64,000 nucleotides of DNA from Lysobacter sp. CFH 32150 (GCF_022758295.1 NZ_JALDWJ010000010.1:124001-188000); one strand, 5' to 3'; counted from the stretch's first letter, positions 16,969 through 26,299 are shown. Notes: generated from the letters alone by a model not told the origin. Numbers and translations are program-made.

Positions 16969-17658
16969 TCAGTCGAACAACCGCCGCCAGAACTCCGGCC
17001 CCAACGCGCCCATCTGCCGCAGAAATTCGGTGAAGTTGCGGTACGGCCGCTGCGGGAACAATCGCCGCCGCAGCACGTACTCGCCGCAGAAAAATCCGCC
17101 GATCAAACCGTAGTTGAGCAGGTTCGCGAACCACGACCACTGGTTTTCGCTCACCGTCACCGGTGGGACGATGCCGAAGCTGGTCAGCAAACCGTCCGGC
17201 ACGGCGAGCAACGCCAGCACCAGGTTCGCCAGCGCCAGCGCCGCCAGCAGCAGCGCCCAGCCTGCGGTCAAACGCCGCGTGTAACGCTGCAGGCGTGGTT
17301 CGAGCGCCGTAGCCGGCTTGCGTTCGAGCGCAGAGACGATCTTGCTGATCAGCGGCACGCGTCCGGCGCGCAGGGTCCGTGCGAACGCCCACGCCACAAA
17401 GGCGACGAATGCGACCGGCACCAGCAGCAACGGCAGTTGCGCATGGCGCGATTGCGCCAGGGCGACCAGCCCCACCCCCAGCAGTGCGGCCACGCCCCAC
17501 GCCCATGGCCGTCGCAGCAACAGCGGCTGCAGCAACACGATCACACCAATATCGGCAAGCGCCACTGCGGCGAGCGCACTGCTGCCGTGACTGCTGGCGA
17601 GATGCGCCAGCAGCGGATACGCCAGCGCCAGCAACAGCCGCAGTGCGGCCGTGTTCAA
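16969..17658 (-). CDS. COG4648-like polytopic membrane protein (ApeG-like)
   Basis: This is a 229-residue membrane protein with about six hydrophobic segments (for example LLLALAYPLLAHLA, LVALAQSRHAQLPLLLVPVAF and ALANLVLALLAVPDGLL). It ends in GGFFCGEYVLRRRLFPQRPYRNFTEFL, which resembles the COG4648 predicted membrane protein family found in aryl polyene clusters (ApeG). The best start is a TTG at 17658 overlapping the ACP stop (TTGA), because no ATG or GTG fits and the overlap implies coupling. Its function is unknown. It may help anchor the biosynthetic complex. Confidence 0.7.
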   Translation of the reverse strand: MNTAALRLLLALAYPLLAHLASSHGSSALAAVALADIGVIVLLQPLLLRRPWAWGVAALLGVGLVALAQSRHAQLPLLLVPVAFVAFVAWAFARTLRAGRVPLISKIVSALERKPATALEPRLQRYTRRLTAGWALLLAALALANLVLALLAVPDGLLTSFGIVPPVTVSENQWSWFANLLNYGLIGGFFCGEYVLRRRLFPQRPYRNFTEFLRQMGALGPEFWRRLFD

Positions 17659-17924
17659 GTGGTCTTGTGCTGTTCGACGTGCGCCGACAGCGCGCGCAGC
17701 GAGGCGAAGATGCGGCGGTTGGCGTCGTTGTCCGAGCGCAGCTGGAAGCCGTATTGCTTCGAGATCGCCAGCGCCAACTCGAGCGCGTCGATCGAGTCGA
17801 GGCCCAGTCCGTCGCCAAACAGCGGCGCCTCCGGATCGATCTCGGCGGCGGCCACGCCTTCCAGGTTCAGGCTGGCGACCAGCAGTTCGGCGAGATCGTG
17901 TTCGGCAGGGCTTTGCGGGGACAT
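17655..17924 (-). CDS. Acyl carrier protein of the pigment cluster (XanC/ApeE-like)
   Basis: This is an 89-residue acidic acyl carrier protein with the phosphopantetheine attachment motif GLGLDSIDALELA (Ser44). The start MSPQSPAEHDLAELLVASL lies at 17924. In Xanthomonas the equivalent ACP (XanC) receives 3-hydroxybenzoate from an ATP-dependent ligase. Enterobacterial aryl polyene clusters have two ACPs, but only this one is visible here. It is the first gene of the minus block, divergent from the halogenase-like gene at 18024 across about 100 bases that should hold both promoters. Confidence 0.88.
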   Translation of the reverse strand: MSPQSPAEHDLAELLVASLNLEGVAAAEIDPEAPLFGDGLGLDSIDALELALAISKQYGFQLRSDNDANRRIFASLRALSAHVEQHKTT

Positions 17925-18023
17925 CAGGGGTTCCGTTGCTGCGGTGAGGGCGCAACGATCCGGCATCGGGCGCCGGGGCGCAAGCCAGCCGGGCCGATGC
18001 GGCGCCGCGATATCATGCGCGGC

Positions 18024-19367
18024 ATGACTGAACCCGCCTCCGATCCGAACACCACCATTGATACAGATGTCCTGGTCGTCGGCGGTGGTCCGGCCGGCTC
18101 CACCGCCGCGACCCTGCTGGCGCGCAAGGGCTGGCGGGTGCTGCTGCTGGAGAAAGGCCGTCATCCGCGTTTCCACATCGGCGAATCGCTGTTGCCGATG
18201 AACCTGCCGATCCTCGAACGCCTCGGCGTGCTCGAACAGGTGCGCGCGATCGGCACCCACAAGCCGGGGGCGGAATTCCCGGTCGACGACCACAACTACA
18301 ACACTTTCCGCTTCGAACGCGCGCTCAATCCGTTGTTCGGTTACGCCTTCCAGGTCAAGCGCGAAGAGTTCGACCAACTCCTGTTCGAACACGCCAAGGC
18401 CAACGGCGTCGACGCGCGCGAGGAAGTGAAAGTCGAACGGATCGAATTCGGCGCCGACGGCCGCCCCGCCCTTGCGCATGCGAGCGATGCCGCCGGCAAT
18501 GTGCTGCAAGTTCGAGCGCGCTACTTCGTCGATGCCAGCGGCCGCGACACTCTGTTCGGCAGCCAGCTCAAACTCAAGCAGAAGAACCAGCTGCACCAGT
18601 CAGCGGCGATCTTCAGCCACTTCAAGGGCGTGCAGCGCCGCGACGGCGAGGACGCCGGCAACATCACCGTGCAACGTTTCGCGCATGGCTGGATGTGGCT
18701 GATCCCGCTGCAGCACGACGTGATGAGCGTCGGCGCGGTGTGTTTCCCCGAATACCTGAAGACGCGCCGCGGCGACAACGAAGGCTTCCTGTTGAAGACG
18801 CTCGAATCCGAACCTTCGGCCTGGACGCGCATGCAGGGCGCCGAGCGCGTGGCGCCCGTGCACGTCACCGGCAACTACTCCTATACCTGCACGCAGATGA
18901 CCGGGCCGGGCTGGGTGATGGTCGGCGACGCCTACGCCTTCGTCGATCCGGTGTTCTCCTCCGGCGTCTACCTGGGCATGAACAGCGCCGAGCACGCCGC
19001 CGAGGTCGTCGACGGCACGCTGCGCGATCCGGCGCGTGAAGCGGCGTTGCAACGGGCGATGGCCAAGCGCATCAAACGCGGGCTGAAGCACTTCCAGTGG
19101 TTCATCTACCGCTTCACCACGCCGGTCATGCGACACCTGTTCAACAATCCGCGCAATGTCTGGCAGGTGGAGCAGGCGGTGATCTCGATGCTGGCCGGTG
19201 ACGTGTTCGACAACCGCGCGGTGCTGCGGCGCCTGCGCGTGTTCCGCGCGATCTACGCACTCACCGCCGTGCAGCTCGCGCCGCAGGCATTCCGCGGCTG
19301 GCTGCGCCGGCGCCGCCAGGTGCGCGTGGCGATCAGTGGCGACACCTTGCAGCCGGGTAACCCGTGA
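18024..19367 (+). CDS. FAD-dependent halogenase-like oxidoreductase 2
   Basis: This is a 447-residue flavoprotein with the N-terminal motif DVLVVGGGPAGSTAATLLA. It continues with GRHPRFHIGESLLP, a GES motif typical of the halogenase/geranylgeranyl-reductase superfamily, and WMWLIP at residues 223-228, again matching WxWxIP. A second flavin motif reads GWVMVGDAYAFVDPVFSSG. The protein is more like the shorter tryptophan-halogenase relatives than the one at 8443. Both could act on the aryl ring or polyene, or one may have become a hydroxylase or reductase. ATG 18024 is preferred. ATG 18015 is also in frame. The chorismatase gene follows with a GTGA overlap. Confidence 0.78.
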   Translation: MTEPASDPNTTIDTDVLVVGGGPAGSTAATLLARKGWRVLLLEKGRHPRFHIGESLLPMNLPILERLGVLEQVRAIGTHKPGAEFPVDDHNYNTFRFERALNPLFGYAFQVKREEFDQLLFEHAKANGVDAREEVKVERIEFGADGRPALAHASDAAGNVLQVRARYFVDASGRDTLFGSQLKLKQKNQLHQSAAIFSHFKGVQRRDGEDAGNITVQRFAHGWMWLIPLQHDVMSVGAVCFPEYLKTRRGDNEGFLLKTLESEPSAWTRMQGAERVAPVHVTGNYSYTCTQMTGPGWVMVGDAYAFVDPVFSSGVYLGMNSAEHAAEVVDGTLRDPAREAALQRAMAKRIKRGLKHFQWFIYRFTTPVMRHLFNNPRNVWQVEQAVISMLAGDVFDNRAVLRRLRVFRAIYALTAVQLAPQAFRGWLRRRRQVRVAISGDTLQPGNP

Positions 19368-20380
19368 GCGCCGTGCAGCCCCTCGAGCGCAGCGGCAACG
19401 TACCGCGCCTGCAGGTCGATTACTTCGGCGCGGATGCATTGCCTGCCGTGTTGTCGCAACCGGACACGCTGGCCGTGCTGGGCTTCGGCACCGATGCGGC
19501 GGCCAGCACCGACCCGCGCTACCTGCATGTGCCGCTGCAACCGCATGGCGCCGCGACACTGGAAGTCTGGCGCAGCCAGGGTCCGGTGACCTCCGGCATC
19601 GACGATGGCATCCGCTGGTCCGCAGACGGCATGCTGCAATTCGGCGCCATCGAAATCGACGAGACCCACTTTGACGCGCACGGCAACGGTATCGAAGCGG
19701 CCAGCGCCGCCGCGTACGCCCGCCTGCATGCCTTCGTGCGCAGCCACGGCTACCCGCACCAGTTGCGCATCTGGAACCACCTCGACGCGATCACCGCCGG
19801 CGATGGCGACGAGGAGCGCTATCGACGTTTCTGCCTCGGTCGGGCCGCCGGGCTCGGTCACTTCGACCCCACTGCGTTGCCGGCGGCGAGCGCGATCGGT
19901 CGCCGCGACGGCGTGCGCACGCTGCAGGTCTACTGGTTGGCCGCGCGTACACCGGGCACGCCGATCGAGAATCCGCGCCAGGTCAGCGCCTACCGCTATC
20001 CGCGCCAGTACGGCCCGCAATCGCCGAGCTTCGCCCGCGCGATGCTGCCGCCGTCAGCGCAGATGCCGCTGCTGCTGTCCGGCACGGCCAGCGTGGTCGG
20101 ACACGAATCGCGCCATCACGACTGCGTCGAATCGCAATTGGCCGAGACCTTCGCCAATTTCGACAGCCTGATCACCGCCGCACGCGAACTACGCCCGGCG
20201 TTGCCCGCGCATTTCGGTCCCGGCTCGCGCCTGAAGGTGTACGTGCGCGATGCCGAACACCTGCCGCGGATCGCCGCCGCGCTCGATGCCCTGCTTGGCC
20301 CGGCCGTGCCACGCCTCCTGCTGCACGCGGCGATCTGCCGGCGCGAACTGCAGGTCGAGATCGACGGCGTGCATAGTTGA
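19364..20380 (+). CDS. xanB2: XanB2-like chorismatase (hydroxybenzoate synthase)
   Basis: This is a 338-residue protein of the chorismatase family (FkbO/Hyg5/XanB2, YjgF-like fold). In Xanthomonas campestris XanB2 converts chorismate to 3-hydroxybenzoate and 4-hydroxybenzoate. The 3-isomer is the xanthomonadin starter and the 4-isomer feeds ubiquinone. Recognisable family sequence includes LRIWNHLDAI near residue 145, TLQVYWLAARTPGTPIENPRQVSAYRYP in the middle (shown as separate stretches of the conserved core), and the C-terminal RRELQVEIDGVH. The start is a GTG overlapping the flavoprotein stop. Position at the end of the pigment block supports the assignment. Isomer preference cannot be read here. 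Confidence 0.85.
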   Translation: MSAVQPLERSGNVPRLQVDYFGADALPAVLSQPDTLAVLGFGTDAAASTDPRYLHVPLQPHGAATLEVWRSQGPVTSGIDDGIRWSADGMLQFGAIEIDETHFDAHGNGIEAASAAAYARLHAFVRSHGYPHQLRIWNHLDAITAGDGDEERYRRFCLGRAAGLGHFDPTALPAASAIGRRDGVRTLQVYWLAARTPGTPIENPRQVSAYRYPRQYGPQSPSFARAMLPPSAQMPLLLSGTASVVGHESRHHDCVESQLAETFANFDSLITAARELRPALPAHFGPGSRLKVYVRDAEHLPRIAAALDALLGPAVPRLLLHAAICRRELQVEIDGVHS

Positions 20381-20423
20381 ACGTACGCTCGCACCTAATC
20401 GATTCCGCAACGGAGTAACGACC

Positions 20424-20672
20424 ATGGGTTTGATCAGCTTGCTCTGGGGCATCATCGCAATGATCTGGATGGTGGTCGCGTTGATCCCGGTGATCGGCAT
20501 CACCAACTGGCTGCTGATCCCGTTCGCCGCAGCGGGCGCGGTCATCGCCGCCATCGGCATCGCCATCACCTCCCGCGAAAAGCGCGGCCGCGCCAAGGCC
20601 GGCCTGGTGCTCAACGGCATCGTCATCATCGTAGCGATCGTGCGCTTGAACCTCGGCTTTGGCGTGATCTGA
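20424..20672 (+). CDS. Small two-helix membrane protein, unknown function
   Basis: This is an 82-residue protein with hydrophobic stretches at about residues 3-25 and 28-48, a basic loop SREKRGRAKAGL, and a third stretch VLNGIVIIVAIVRL. The loop resembles the DUF4190-type arrangement of small membrane proteins with a G-x-A/K-x-x-G-L motif. A GGAG lies nine bases before the ATG. It follows the chorismatase by 43 bases, so co-transcription with the pigment block is possible, but no pigment role is indicated. Confidence 0.7.
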   Translation: MGLISLLWGIIAMIWMVVALIPVIGITNWLLIPFAAAGAVIAAIGIAITSREKRGRAKAGLVLNGIVIIVAIVRLNLGFGVI

Positions 20673-20844
20673 CCGCGTCCCGCGGTCGTCCCGGAGCATT
20701 GCTGCACTGCGGTTTGAACCCCGAGGGTGGCGGGCGCAGACTCGGCCGACCCGGTCGCGGGGTGCGCCCGGGCTTCCCTGTACCTCCGCATTCGGCCCCC
20801 GCCGGACGGAGGATGTTCAACCCATCCGATCAAGGGGTCACACG

Positions 20845-21240
20845 ATGAAGCGTCGAGTCAGCCCATGGTGGCTGCTGTCGGGCATGGTTTTCGGCTGCAT
20901 GGCCGTTGCCGCCGAACCACAGACAGCCGCAACGCAGGACGTTACTTTCAACGGCATCAAGGTGGCGGTTGATTCCGCGACGGGCAGACTGCGCCCATTG
21001 ACGCCCGCCGAAGAAAGAGCGCTTTCGGGCGCCCTGCTCAAATCCGGCAAGCCCTTCCCGGGCCAGCCGCGCGACGAAAAAGAAGCGGCCGCGACCAAAC
21101 GCGTGCACCCCGACGGCACCGTGCAAGTGCAGGTGCCTGCCTCCGTGATGTCCGAAGTGCGTGCGGTCCAGGACGCGGACGGGACATTGCGCCTTTATGA
21201 AGGGGACGTCGCCATCGACCATGAGGAGGCCAGCCAATGA
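20845..21240 (+). CDS. Small secreted protein of unknown function
   Basis: This is a 131-residue protein with a signal peptide (LLSGMVFGCMAVAAEPQ, cleavage near residue 23). The mature part is polar and contains GIKVAVDSATGRLRPLTPAEERAL, split by a proline-rich turn, and a C-terminal beta-rich stretch (TVQVQVPASVMSEVRAV). No family is recognised. It overlaps the metallopeptidase-like gene by four bases (ATGA), so the two are almost certainly co-expressed and may act as a pair, for example as a propeptide-like or accessory factor. Confidence 0.7.
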   Translation: MKRRVSPWWLLSGMVFGCMAVAAEPQTAATQDVTFNGIKVAVDSATGRLRPLTPAEERALSGALLKSGKPFPGQPRDEKEAAATKRVHPDGTVQVQVPASVMSEVRAVQDADGTLRLYEGDVAIDHEEASQ

Positions 21241-22892
21241 AAACCCGCCTCCTGACTGCCTGCGTGCTGGCCGGCCTGCTCGGCGCAGCCACCGCGCACG
21301 CCGCCGTCATCACCCCGCTCAATCGCGATCCGGCCGGCAGCGGCCTCAACGATCCGACCGCCGCCGCACCGGTCGGCGGTAACCCCGGCACTACAGTCGG
21401 CGAACAGCGTCGCATCGCCTACCAGTTCGCCGCCGACCTCTGGGGTGCCGTGCTGCAGAGCAACGTCGAGATCCGCGTCGCCGCCAGCTTCCAGCCGTTG
21501 GCCTGCACGGCCACGTCGGGCGTCCTCGGTTCTGCCGGTCCCTGGTGGGTGTTCCGCGACTTCGACAATGCACCACTGGCCGGCGCCTGGTATCACTCGG
21601 CGCTGGCCGATGCGTTCGCCGGCGAAGACCTGGCCGCAGGTGCACCGGCCCCGGGCGACATCGACATTTCCAGCCGCTTCAACGCCAACCTGGGCACGCC
21701 CGGCTGCCTGCAGGCCTCCGGCTGGTATTACGGCCTGGACGGCAACACGCCCGCGGGAAAGATCAATTTCCTCGACGTGGTGATGCATGAGATCGGCCAC
21801 GGCCTGGGTTTCTCCGGCTTCCTCAACAAGACCACCGGGGCACTGGCGAATTTCGACGGTACGCCACGCACCGACGTCTATACCCATAACGCCTACGACA
21901 ACGTCGAGAACAAGACCTTCGACGACCCGGCCATGACCGATGCGTTGCGTGCCACGGCGATGAAGACGCCGGGGCGCACGGTGTGGGTGGGTGGGGAGGT
22001 CTTGGCGCAAGCGCCCATCGCGCTGAACCCATTGCTCCAGCTCAACGCCACCGGCACGCTGACGGCGTCCTATACCGCTTTCGGCACCGCAGCTTTCGGG
22101 CCGAAGGTGACCGACGCCAACTTCAGCGGTGAGGTGGTGGTGGTGAACGACGGCGCCGGCGACACCGCCGATGCCTGCGAACCCCTCGCCGCCGGCACCC
22201 TCACCGGCAAGATCGCGTTCATCAACCGTGGCACCTGCAGCTTCGAGCCGAAGACGATCAACGCGGCGGGCGCCGGCGCGATCGGCGTGATCATCGGCAA
22301 CGTGGCCTCGTCCGGCACCCCGGGCACTGCCCCGGGCATGGCGGCCGTCACCAACACCGCCACGATTCCGGCGATCAGCCTGAACCTCAGCGATGCGGAT
22401 GCGTTCCGTGCGGCCTCCCCGGGCATCAACGTCAACATGACCACGATCCCCGGCCGTTACGCCGGCACAGACCCCAGCGGCCGTGTGCAGTTGTATGCAC
22501 CGACCGTGGTCGCGACGGGCTCGACGTTCTCGCACTTCGATACTTCGCACACGCCGAACGCGGTGATGGAGCCGGCGATCAATTCGGATCTCGACGCCAA
22601 CCTGCGGCTCGACCTCACGCCGGCGCTGTACCAGGACGAAGGCTGGGCGTTGAACGCGGGCAATGCGCGCATCGGCAACTGCACGACCAATGTCGACGTG
22701 GTCGAGGAAGGCGGCCTGATCGTCGGCGCGAACGTGCAGGCCTGGAGCAACATGTGCCTGAGCACCACGCCGGACAAGGCGGCCTATCAGGCCTGCATGG
22801 CAGCCTACAAGGACAGCGCGATCGCCAGCGGCGTCCTGACCGGCAACCAGGGCGGCAAGGTGGTGGCCTGCGCGGCGAAGATCACCAAGTAA
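21237..22892 (+). CDS. Secreted PA-domain protein with a metallopeptidase-like HEIGH motif
   Basis: This is a 551-residue secreted protein with signal peptide LLTACVLAGLLGAATAHAA. Residues about 20-270 form a peptidase-like region with VVMHEIGHGLGFSGF. The HExxHxxG stem is that of metzincins, but the third zinc ligand (His or Asp) is replaced by Gly. A protease-associated (PA) domain follows at about residues 280-400, with FINRGTCSFEPKTINAAGAGAIGVI. The segment after it holds FDTSHTPNAVMEPAI and ends LYQDEGW, resembling the end of a metallopeptidase domain into which the PA domain is inserted. An SHTP/H residue there might supply the missing ligand. A C-terminal tail of about 65 residues has paired cysteines. 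Confidence 0.78.
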   Translation: MKTRLLTACVLAGLLGAATAHAAVITPLNRDPAGSGLNDPTAAAPVGGNPGTTVGEQRRIAYQFAADLWGAVLQSNVEIRVAASFQPLACTATSGVLGSAGPWWVFRDFDNAPLAGAWYHSALADAFAGEDLAAGAPAPGDIDISSRFNANLGTPGCLQASGWYYGLDGNTPAGKINFLDVVMHEIGHGLGFSGFLNKTTGALANFDGTPRTDVYTHNAYDNVENKTFDDPAMTDALRATAMKTPGRTVWVGGEVLAQAPIALNPLLQLNATGTLTASYTAFGTAAFGPKVTDANFSGEVVVVNDGAGDTADACEPLAAGTLTGKIAFINRGTCSFEPKTINAAGAGAIGVIIGNVASSGTPGTAPGMAAVTNTATIPAISLNLSDADAFRAASPGINVNMTTIPGRYAGTDPSGRVQLYAPTVVATGSTFSHFDTSHTPNAVMEPAINSDLDANLRLDLTPALYQDEGWALNAGNARIGNCTTNVDVVEEGGLIVGANVQAWSNMCLSTTPDKAAYQACMAAYKDSAIASGVLTGNQGGKVVACAAKITK

Positions 22893-22913
22893 CCCGCATC
22901 GTTGCAGCACTCG

Positions 22914-22942
22914 AACCGGCGCCCCGTGGCGCCGGTTTTTTT
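22914..22942 (+). terminator. Intrinsic terminator after the PA-domain gene
   Basis: Nine-base GC-rich arms (ACCGGCGCC and GGCGCCGGT) with loop CCGT are followed by a run of seven T. It is 21 bases beyond the stop codon at 22892. Confidence 0.9.
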
Positions 22943-23033
22943 ATGCGGCCACGCAGCGTCGGCACATGCCCGACAGGCATAAGCTCATGACACGCCGTCC
23001 TTTCCTTCACATCGTCGACGCAGGCGAGCATTT

Positions 23034-23050
23034 CCTATCTACCGACTAGG
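23034..23050. promoter_or_regulatory. Possible operator (CCTA-N9-TAGG) before the Rrf2 gene
   Basis: A short dyad with CCTA and TAGG half-sites separated by nine bases lies just upstream of the regulator's ATG (23053). The position fits autoregulation by the Rrf2 protein and control of the whole sulfate operon. The dyad is short and could be chance. Confidence 0.3.
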
Positions 23051-23052
23051 AC

Positions 23053-23523
23053 ATGGTCACCCGGGACATGCTGACGATGCGGGCCAAATACGCGTTGCGG
23101 GCGATGTGCGCACTTGCGCGAGCCGACCAAGTCAGGCTGCCGGCGCACGCCATCGCCGCCGACAGCCGCGCGCCGGGGAAATTCCTCGAAGCGATCCTGC
23201 TCGACCTGCGCACCGCCGGTTTCGTCGACAGCCGGCGCGGCCACAACGGCGGCCACGCCCTGGCACGCCCGGCCGAGGAGATCATGGTCGGCGACCTGAT
23301 CCGTGCCATCGACGGCCCGTTGGCGCCCGTGCGCTGCGCCAGCGTCACCGCCTACCAGCCCTGCCACGACTGCCCCGACCCCCACGCCTGCGGCCTGCGC
23401 CTGTTGATGCGCGAGGCGCGCGACGCGCTGTGCTCGGTGCTCGATCGACGCAGCCTGCGCGACCTCGCACTCACCTGGTCCACCAGCACGCCGCTGCTCG
23501 CCCTCGACGGAGAAGCCGCATGA
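23053..23523 (+). CDS. Rrf2-family transcriptional regulator with a four-cysteine motif
   Basis: This is a 156-residue winged-helix regulator of the Rrf2 family (IscR/CymR/NsrR group). The start MVTRDMLTMRAKYALRAMCAL and the wing SRRGHNGGHALARPAEEI are typical. The C-terminal part has Cys95, Cys104, Cys107 and Cys113, which could bind an Fe-S cluster or metal. It heads an operon for a YezD-like protein, a porin and a sulfate ABC transporter, so a sulfur-status regulator is the best inference. Alternative in-frame ATGs at 23068 and 23077 fit the short leader. Its stop overlaps the next ATG. Confidence 0.85.
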   Translation: MVTRDMLTMRAKYALRAMCALARADQVRLPAHAIAADSRAPGKFLEAILLDLRTAGFVDSRRGHNGGHALARPAEEIMVGDLIRAIDGPLAPVRCASVTAYQPCHDCPDPHACGLRLLMREARDALCSVLDRRSLRDLALTWSTSTPLLALDGEAA

Positions 23524-23741
23524 ATCGTGCCCCCATCGATCATCTCGCCATTGGAACGAAGCCCGTCTCGCGCGAGGACCAGGTCTTCTATGCCGCCAGC
23601 CTCAGCGATGGCGAAGCCGCGGTGCTGCGCGCATTGCGCGAGATCGCCTACGGACACGTCGAAGTCGTCGTGCACGGAGCGCGCATCGTCCAGATCACCC
23701 GCAGCCAGAAGCTGCGCGTCGATGGTGGCAACCACCGATGA
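23520..23741 (+). CDS. DUF2292/YezD-family small protein
   Basis: This is a 73-residue protein. The C-terminal half VLRALREIAYGHVEVVVHG and RIVQITRSQKLRV matches the YezD/DUF2292 pattern (LRxIxYGxVxVxVxDGxVVQIExxEKxR). Such proteins are commonly encoded with sulfate or sulfonate uptake genes, but their activity is unknown. It starts with an ATGA overlap on the regulator gene and ends 66 bases before the porin ATG. Confidence 0.8.
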   Translation: MNRAPIDHLAIGTKPVSREDQVFYAASLSDGEAAVLRALREIAYGHVEVVVHGARIVQITRSQKLRVDGGNHR

Positions 23742-23806
23742 GTCCGCCCCTCCCCGCGCCGACCGGACAACCGGAAGCGTTTTTCCTTTCGCCCCGAGGA
23801 ATCACC

Positions 23807-25270
23807 ATGGCCGTCCATCACTCCCGCCTGCGCCTGTCGACATTGGCGCTCGCGCTGTTGAGCGCACCGGCGTTCGCGCAATCCCCCGCTCCTGCACAAA
23901 GCAATCCTGCGCAAACCAATCCACCCACCATCGAGGAACTCGCCCGCCGCCTGCAAGCGCTGGAGCAACGCCTCGGCGGCGAAGCGACGACGACCGATAC
24001 CAACACCGTCGCCGACATCGACCAACGCTTGCGCGTGCTCGAACGCAAGCTCGAACTGCAGGCGGAGGAAGCCGCGGCCAAGGCGGCGAAGGATCCGGTC
24101 GTCGCGTTGAGCGCCGCCAAGGGTTTGTCGGTCAAATCGCCCGCGGCGGAAGGCGTCGAAGTGAAGTTCAAGGGCCTGGTGCAGGCCGATGGCCGCGTCT
24201 TCATCGATGACGAACAGCAACCGCAGAACGACGGCTTCCTGTTGCGCCGCGTCGAACCCACGATCGAAGGCAGTTGGGGGCCGCTGGTCGGTTTCCGCAT
24301 CCAGGCGCAACTCGCTGGCGACAACGCGACGCTCAATGACGCGTATGCCGATATCAAATTCGATCCGCGTGCGACGGCGCGTGTCGGCAAGTTCAAGGCA
24401 CCAGTCGGCCTGGAGCAGCTGCAGTCCAGCAGCGGCCTCGCCGGGATCGAACGCGGCCTGCCGACCGAACTGACCCCCGCCCGCGATTACGGCGTGCAGC
24501 TGCAGGGCGAATTCAACGACAGCACGCTCAGTTACGCCGTCGGCCTGTTCAACGGCACGCCCGACGGCCGCGATGGTCCCAGTTCGAATCCCGACAACGA
24601 ATTCGAAATCGCCGGGCGCGTGTTCTGGGAACCGTTCAAGAACGATGCGAGTGCGTTGTCTGGCCTCGGCTTCGGCGTCGCCGGCAGCGCCGGCGAGAAG
24701 CGCGGCAGCGGCAACAGTTTCCTGCCGCGTTATCGCACGCCGGGACAGGTGACGTTCTTCAACTATCGCAGCGCGGTCGTCGCCGATGGCGACCATGTGC
24801 GCTGGTCGCCGCAGGCGTACTACTACCGCAATGCCTTCGGCCTGCAGGCCGAGTACATCAGTTCGAAACAGGAAGTGCTGCTGCCCGCGACCAACGCACG
24901 CGACGATCTCGACCATCGCGCCTGGCAAGTCACTGCGGGTTATGTCCTCACCGGCGAAGACGCCGGCTACAAGGGCGTGGTCAAGCCTAACCATTCGTTT
25001 ACGTTCGATGGGGCAGGCTGGGGCGCCTTCGAATTGGTGGCCCGCTATGGCGAACTGACGATCGACCGCGACGCGTTCCCGCGCTTTGCAGATGCAAACA
25101 CCGTTGCGGCTGCGGCGACGACGTGGGGTTTGGGCTTGAACTGGTATCTCAACAGCAACCTGAAATTCGTCGCCAACTACCTGCAGACGGATTTCGAAGG
25201 CGGTGCGGCCGACTACGCCGATCGCGAAGACGAAAAAGCCTTCTTCACCCGTGCGCAGTTCTCCTTCTGA
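23807..25270 (+). CDS. OprP/OprO-like anion porin in the sulfate operon
   Basis: This is a 487-residue outer-membrane porin of the phosphate-selective porin O and P family. The signal peptide [16 protein letters not shown] is followed by a short Pro/Ala/Gln linker and a coiled coil of about 60 residues ([15 protein letters not shown] and [15 protein letters not shown]) that likely helps trimerise. The beta-barrel then begins with [16 protein letters not shown] and [19 protein letters not shown]. It ends in FFTRAQFSF, with the terminal Phe expected for outer-membrane insertion. CGAGGA lies seven bases before the ATG at 23807. Its place between the regulator and sbp suggests sulfate or another oxyanion rather than phosphate. 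Confidence 0.87.
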   Translation: MAVHHSRLRLSTLALALLSAPAFAQSPAPAQSNPAQTNPPTIEELARRLQALEQRLGGEATTTDTNTVADIDQRLRVLERKLELQAEEAAAKAAKDPVVALSAAKGLSVKSPAAEGVEVKFKGLVQADGRVFIDDEQQPQNDGFLLRRVEPTIEGSWGPLVGFRIQAQLAGDNATLNDAYADIKFDPRATARVGKFKAPVGLEQLQSSSGLAGIERGLPTELTPARDYGVQLQGEFNDSTLSYAVGLFNGTPDGRDGPSSNPDNEFEIAGRVFWEPFKNDASALSGLGFGVAGSAGEKRGSGNSFLPRYRTPGQVTFFNYRSAVVADGDHVRWSPQAYYYRNAFGLQAEYISSKQEVLLPATNARDDLDHRAWQVTAGYVLTGEDAGYKGVVKPNHSFTFDGAGWGAFELVARYGELTIDRDAFPRFADANTVAAAATTWGLGLNWYLNSNLKFVANYLQTDFEGGAADYADREDEKAFFTRAQFSF

Positions 25271-25289
25271 TCGAGACGAGTCCCCCACC

Positions 25290-26297
25290 ATGAAAACCAC
25301 GCTCCACAATGTGTTGCTCGGTCTGGCACTGGTGACTGGCGCCGCTGCCGCCAAGGGCCCTACGCTGCTCAACGTCTCCTACGATCCGACCCGCGAGTTG
25401 TACGCCGACGTCAACCAGGCCTTTGCCGCGCAATGGAAGCAGCAGACGGGCGAGACGATCGAAATCCGCGCCTCGCACGGCGGCTCCGGCAAGCAGGCGC
25501 GCGCGGTGATCGATGGCCTCGAGGCCGATATCGTCACGCTCGCGCTCTCCGGCGACATCGACGCGATCGCCAGCAACAGCAAGCTGCTTCCGGCGAATTG
25601 GCAGGCGCGGTTGCCGCACAACAGCGCCCCCTACAGCTCGACGATCGTGTTCCTGGTGCGCAAGGGCAATCCGAAAGGCATCCACGACTGGGGCGATCTC
25701 GCCAAGCCCGGCGTCGGCGTGATCACGCCGAATCCAAAAACGTCAGGCGGCGCGCGCTGGAACTACCTCGCCGCATGGGCCTGGGCGTCGCAGCAGTATC
25801 GCGACGGCGACAAGGTGATCGGTTTCCTGACCAGGTTGTTCAAGAACGTGCCGGTGCTCGACACCGGCGCGCGCGGTGCGACCACGACGTTCGTCGAACG
25901 CGGCATCGGCGACGTGCTGATCGCGTGGGAAAACGAAGCATTGCTGACCCTGGCGGATGCCGACACGCGCGCGAAGTTCGAGATCGTGGTGCCGTCGTTG
26001 AGCATCAAGGCCGAGCCACCGGTGACCTGGATCGACAAGAACGTCGCCAAGCACGGTACACGTAAGCAGGCGGAAGCCTACCTGCGCTTCCTGTATTCGC
26101 CCGATGGCCAGCGCCTGATCGCCAAGCACCACTATCGTCCGGCCGAGCCGGACAAGGTGCCGGCGGCAGACTTGGCGCGCTTTCCGCAGGTGAAGCTGGT
26201 CACCATCGACAACGCGTTCGGTGGTTGGAAGAAAGTGCAGGCGGAACACTTCGCCGACGGCGGGTTCTTCGATCAGATTTATCTGCCGGGGAAGTGA
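25290..26297 (+). CDS. sbp: Sulfate ABC transporter substrate-binding protein
   Basis: This is a 335-residue periplasmic binding protein. The signal peptide [21 protein letters not shown] precedes [17 protein letters not shown], the sulfate-binding protein signature, and the sulfate-contacting [29 protein letters not shown] is the second family block. It delivers sulfate to CysT/CysW. It follows the porin by 19 bases and is separated from cysT by a palindromic 204-bp spacer. CysP-type thiosulfate preference is possible, since Sbp and CysP are hard to tell apart by eye. Confidence 0.92.
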   Translation: MKTTLHNVLLGLALVTGAAAAKGPTLLNVSYDPTRELYADVNQAFAAQWKQQTGETIEIRASHGGSGKQARAVIDGLEADIVTLALSGDIDAIASNSKLLPANWQARLPHNSAPYSSTIVFLVRKGNPKGIHDWGDLAKPGVGVITPNPKTSGGARWNYLAAWAWASQQYRDGDKVIGFLTRLFKNVPVLDTGARGATTTFVERGIGDVLIAWENEALLTLADADTRAKFEIVVPSLSIKAEPPVTWIDKNVAKHGTRKQAEAYLRFLYSPDGQRLIAKHHYRPAEPDKVPAADLARFPQVKLVTIDNAFGGWKKVQAEHFADGGFFDQIYLPGK

Positions 26298-26299
26298 GT

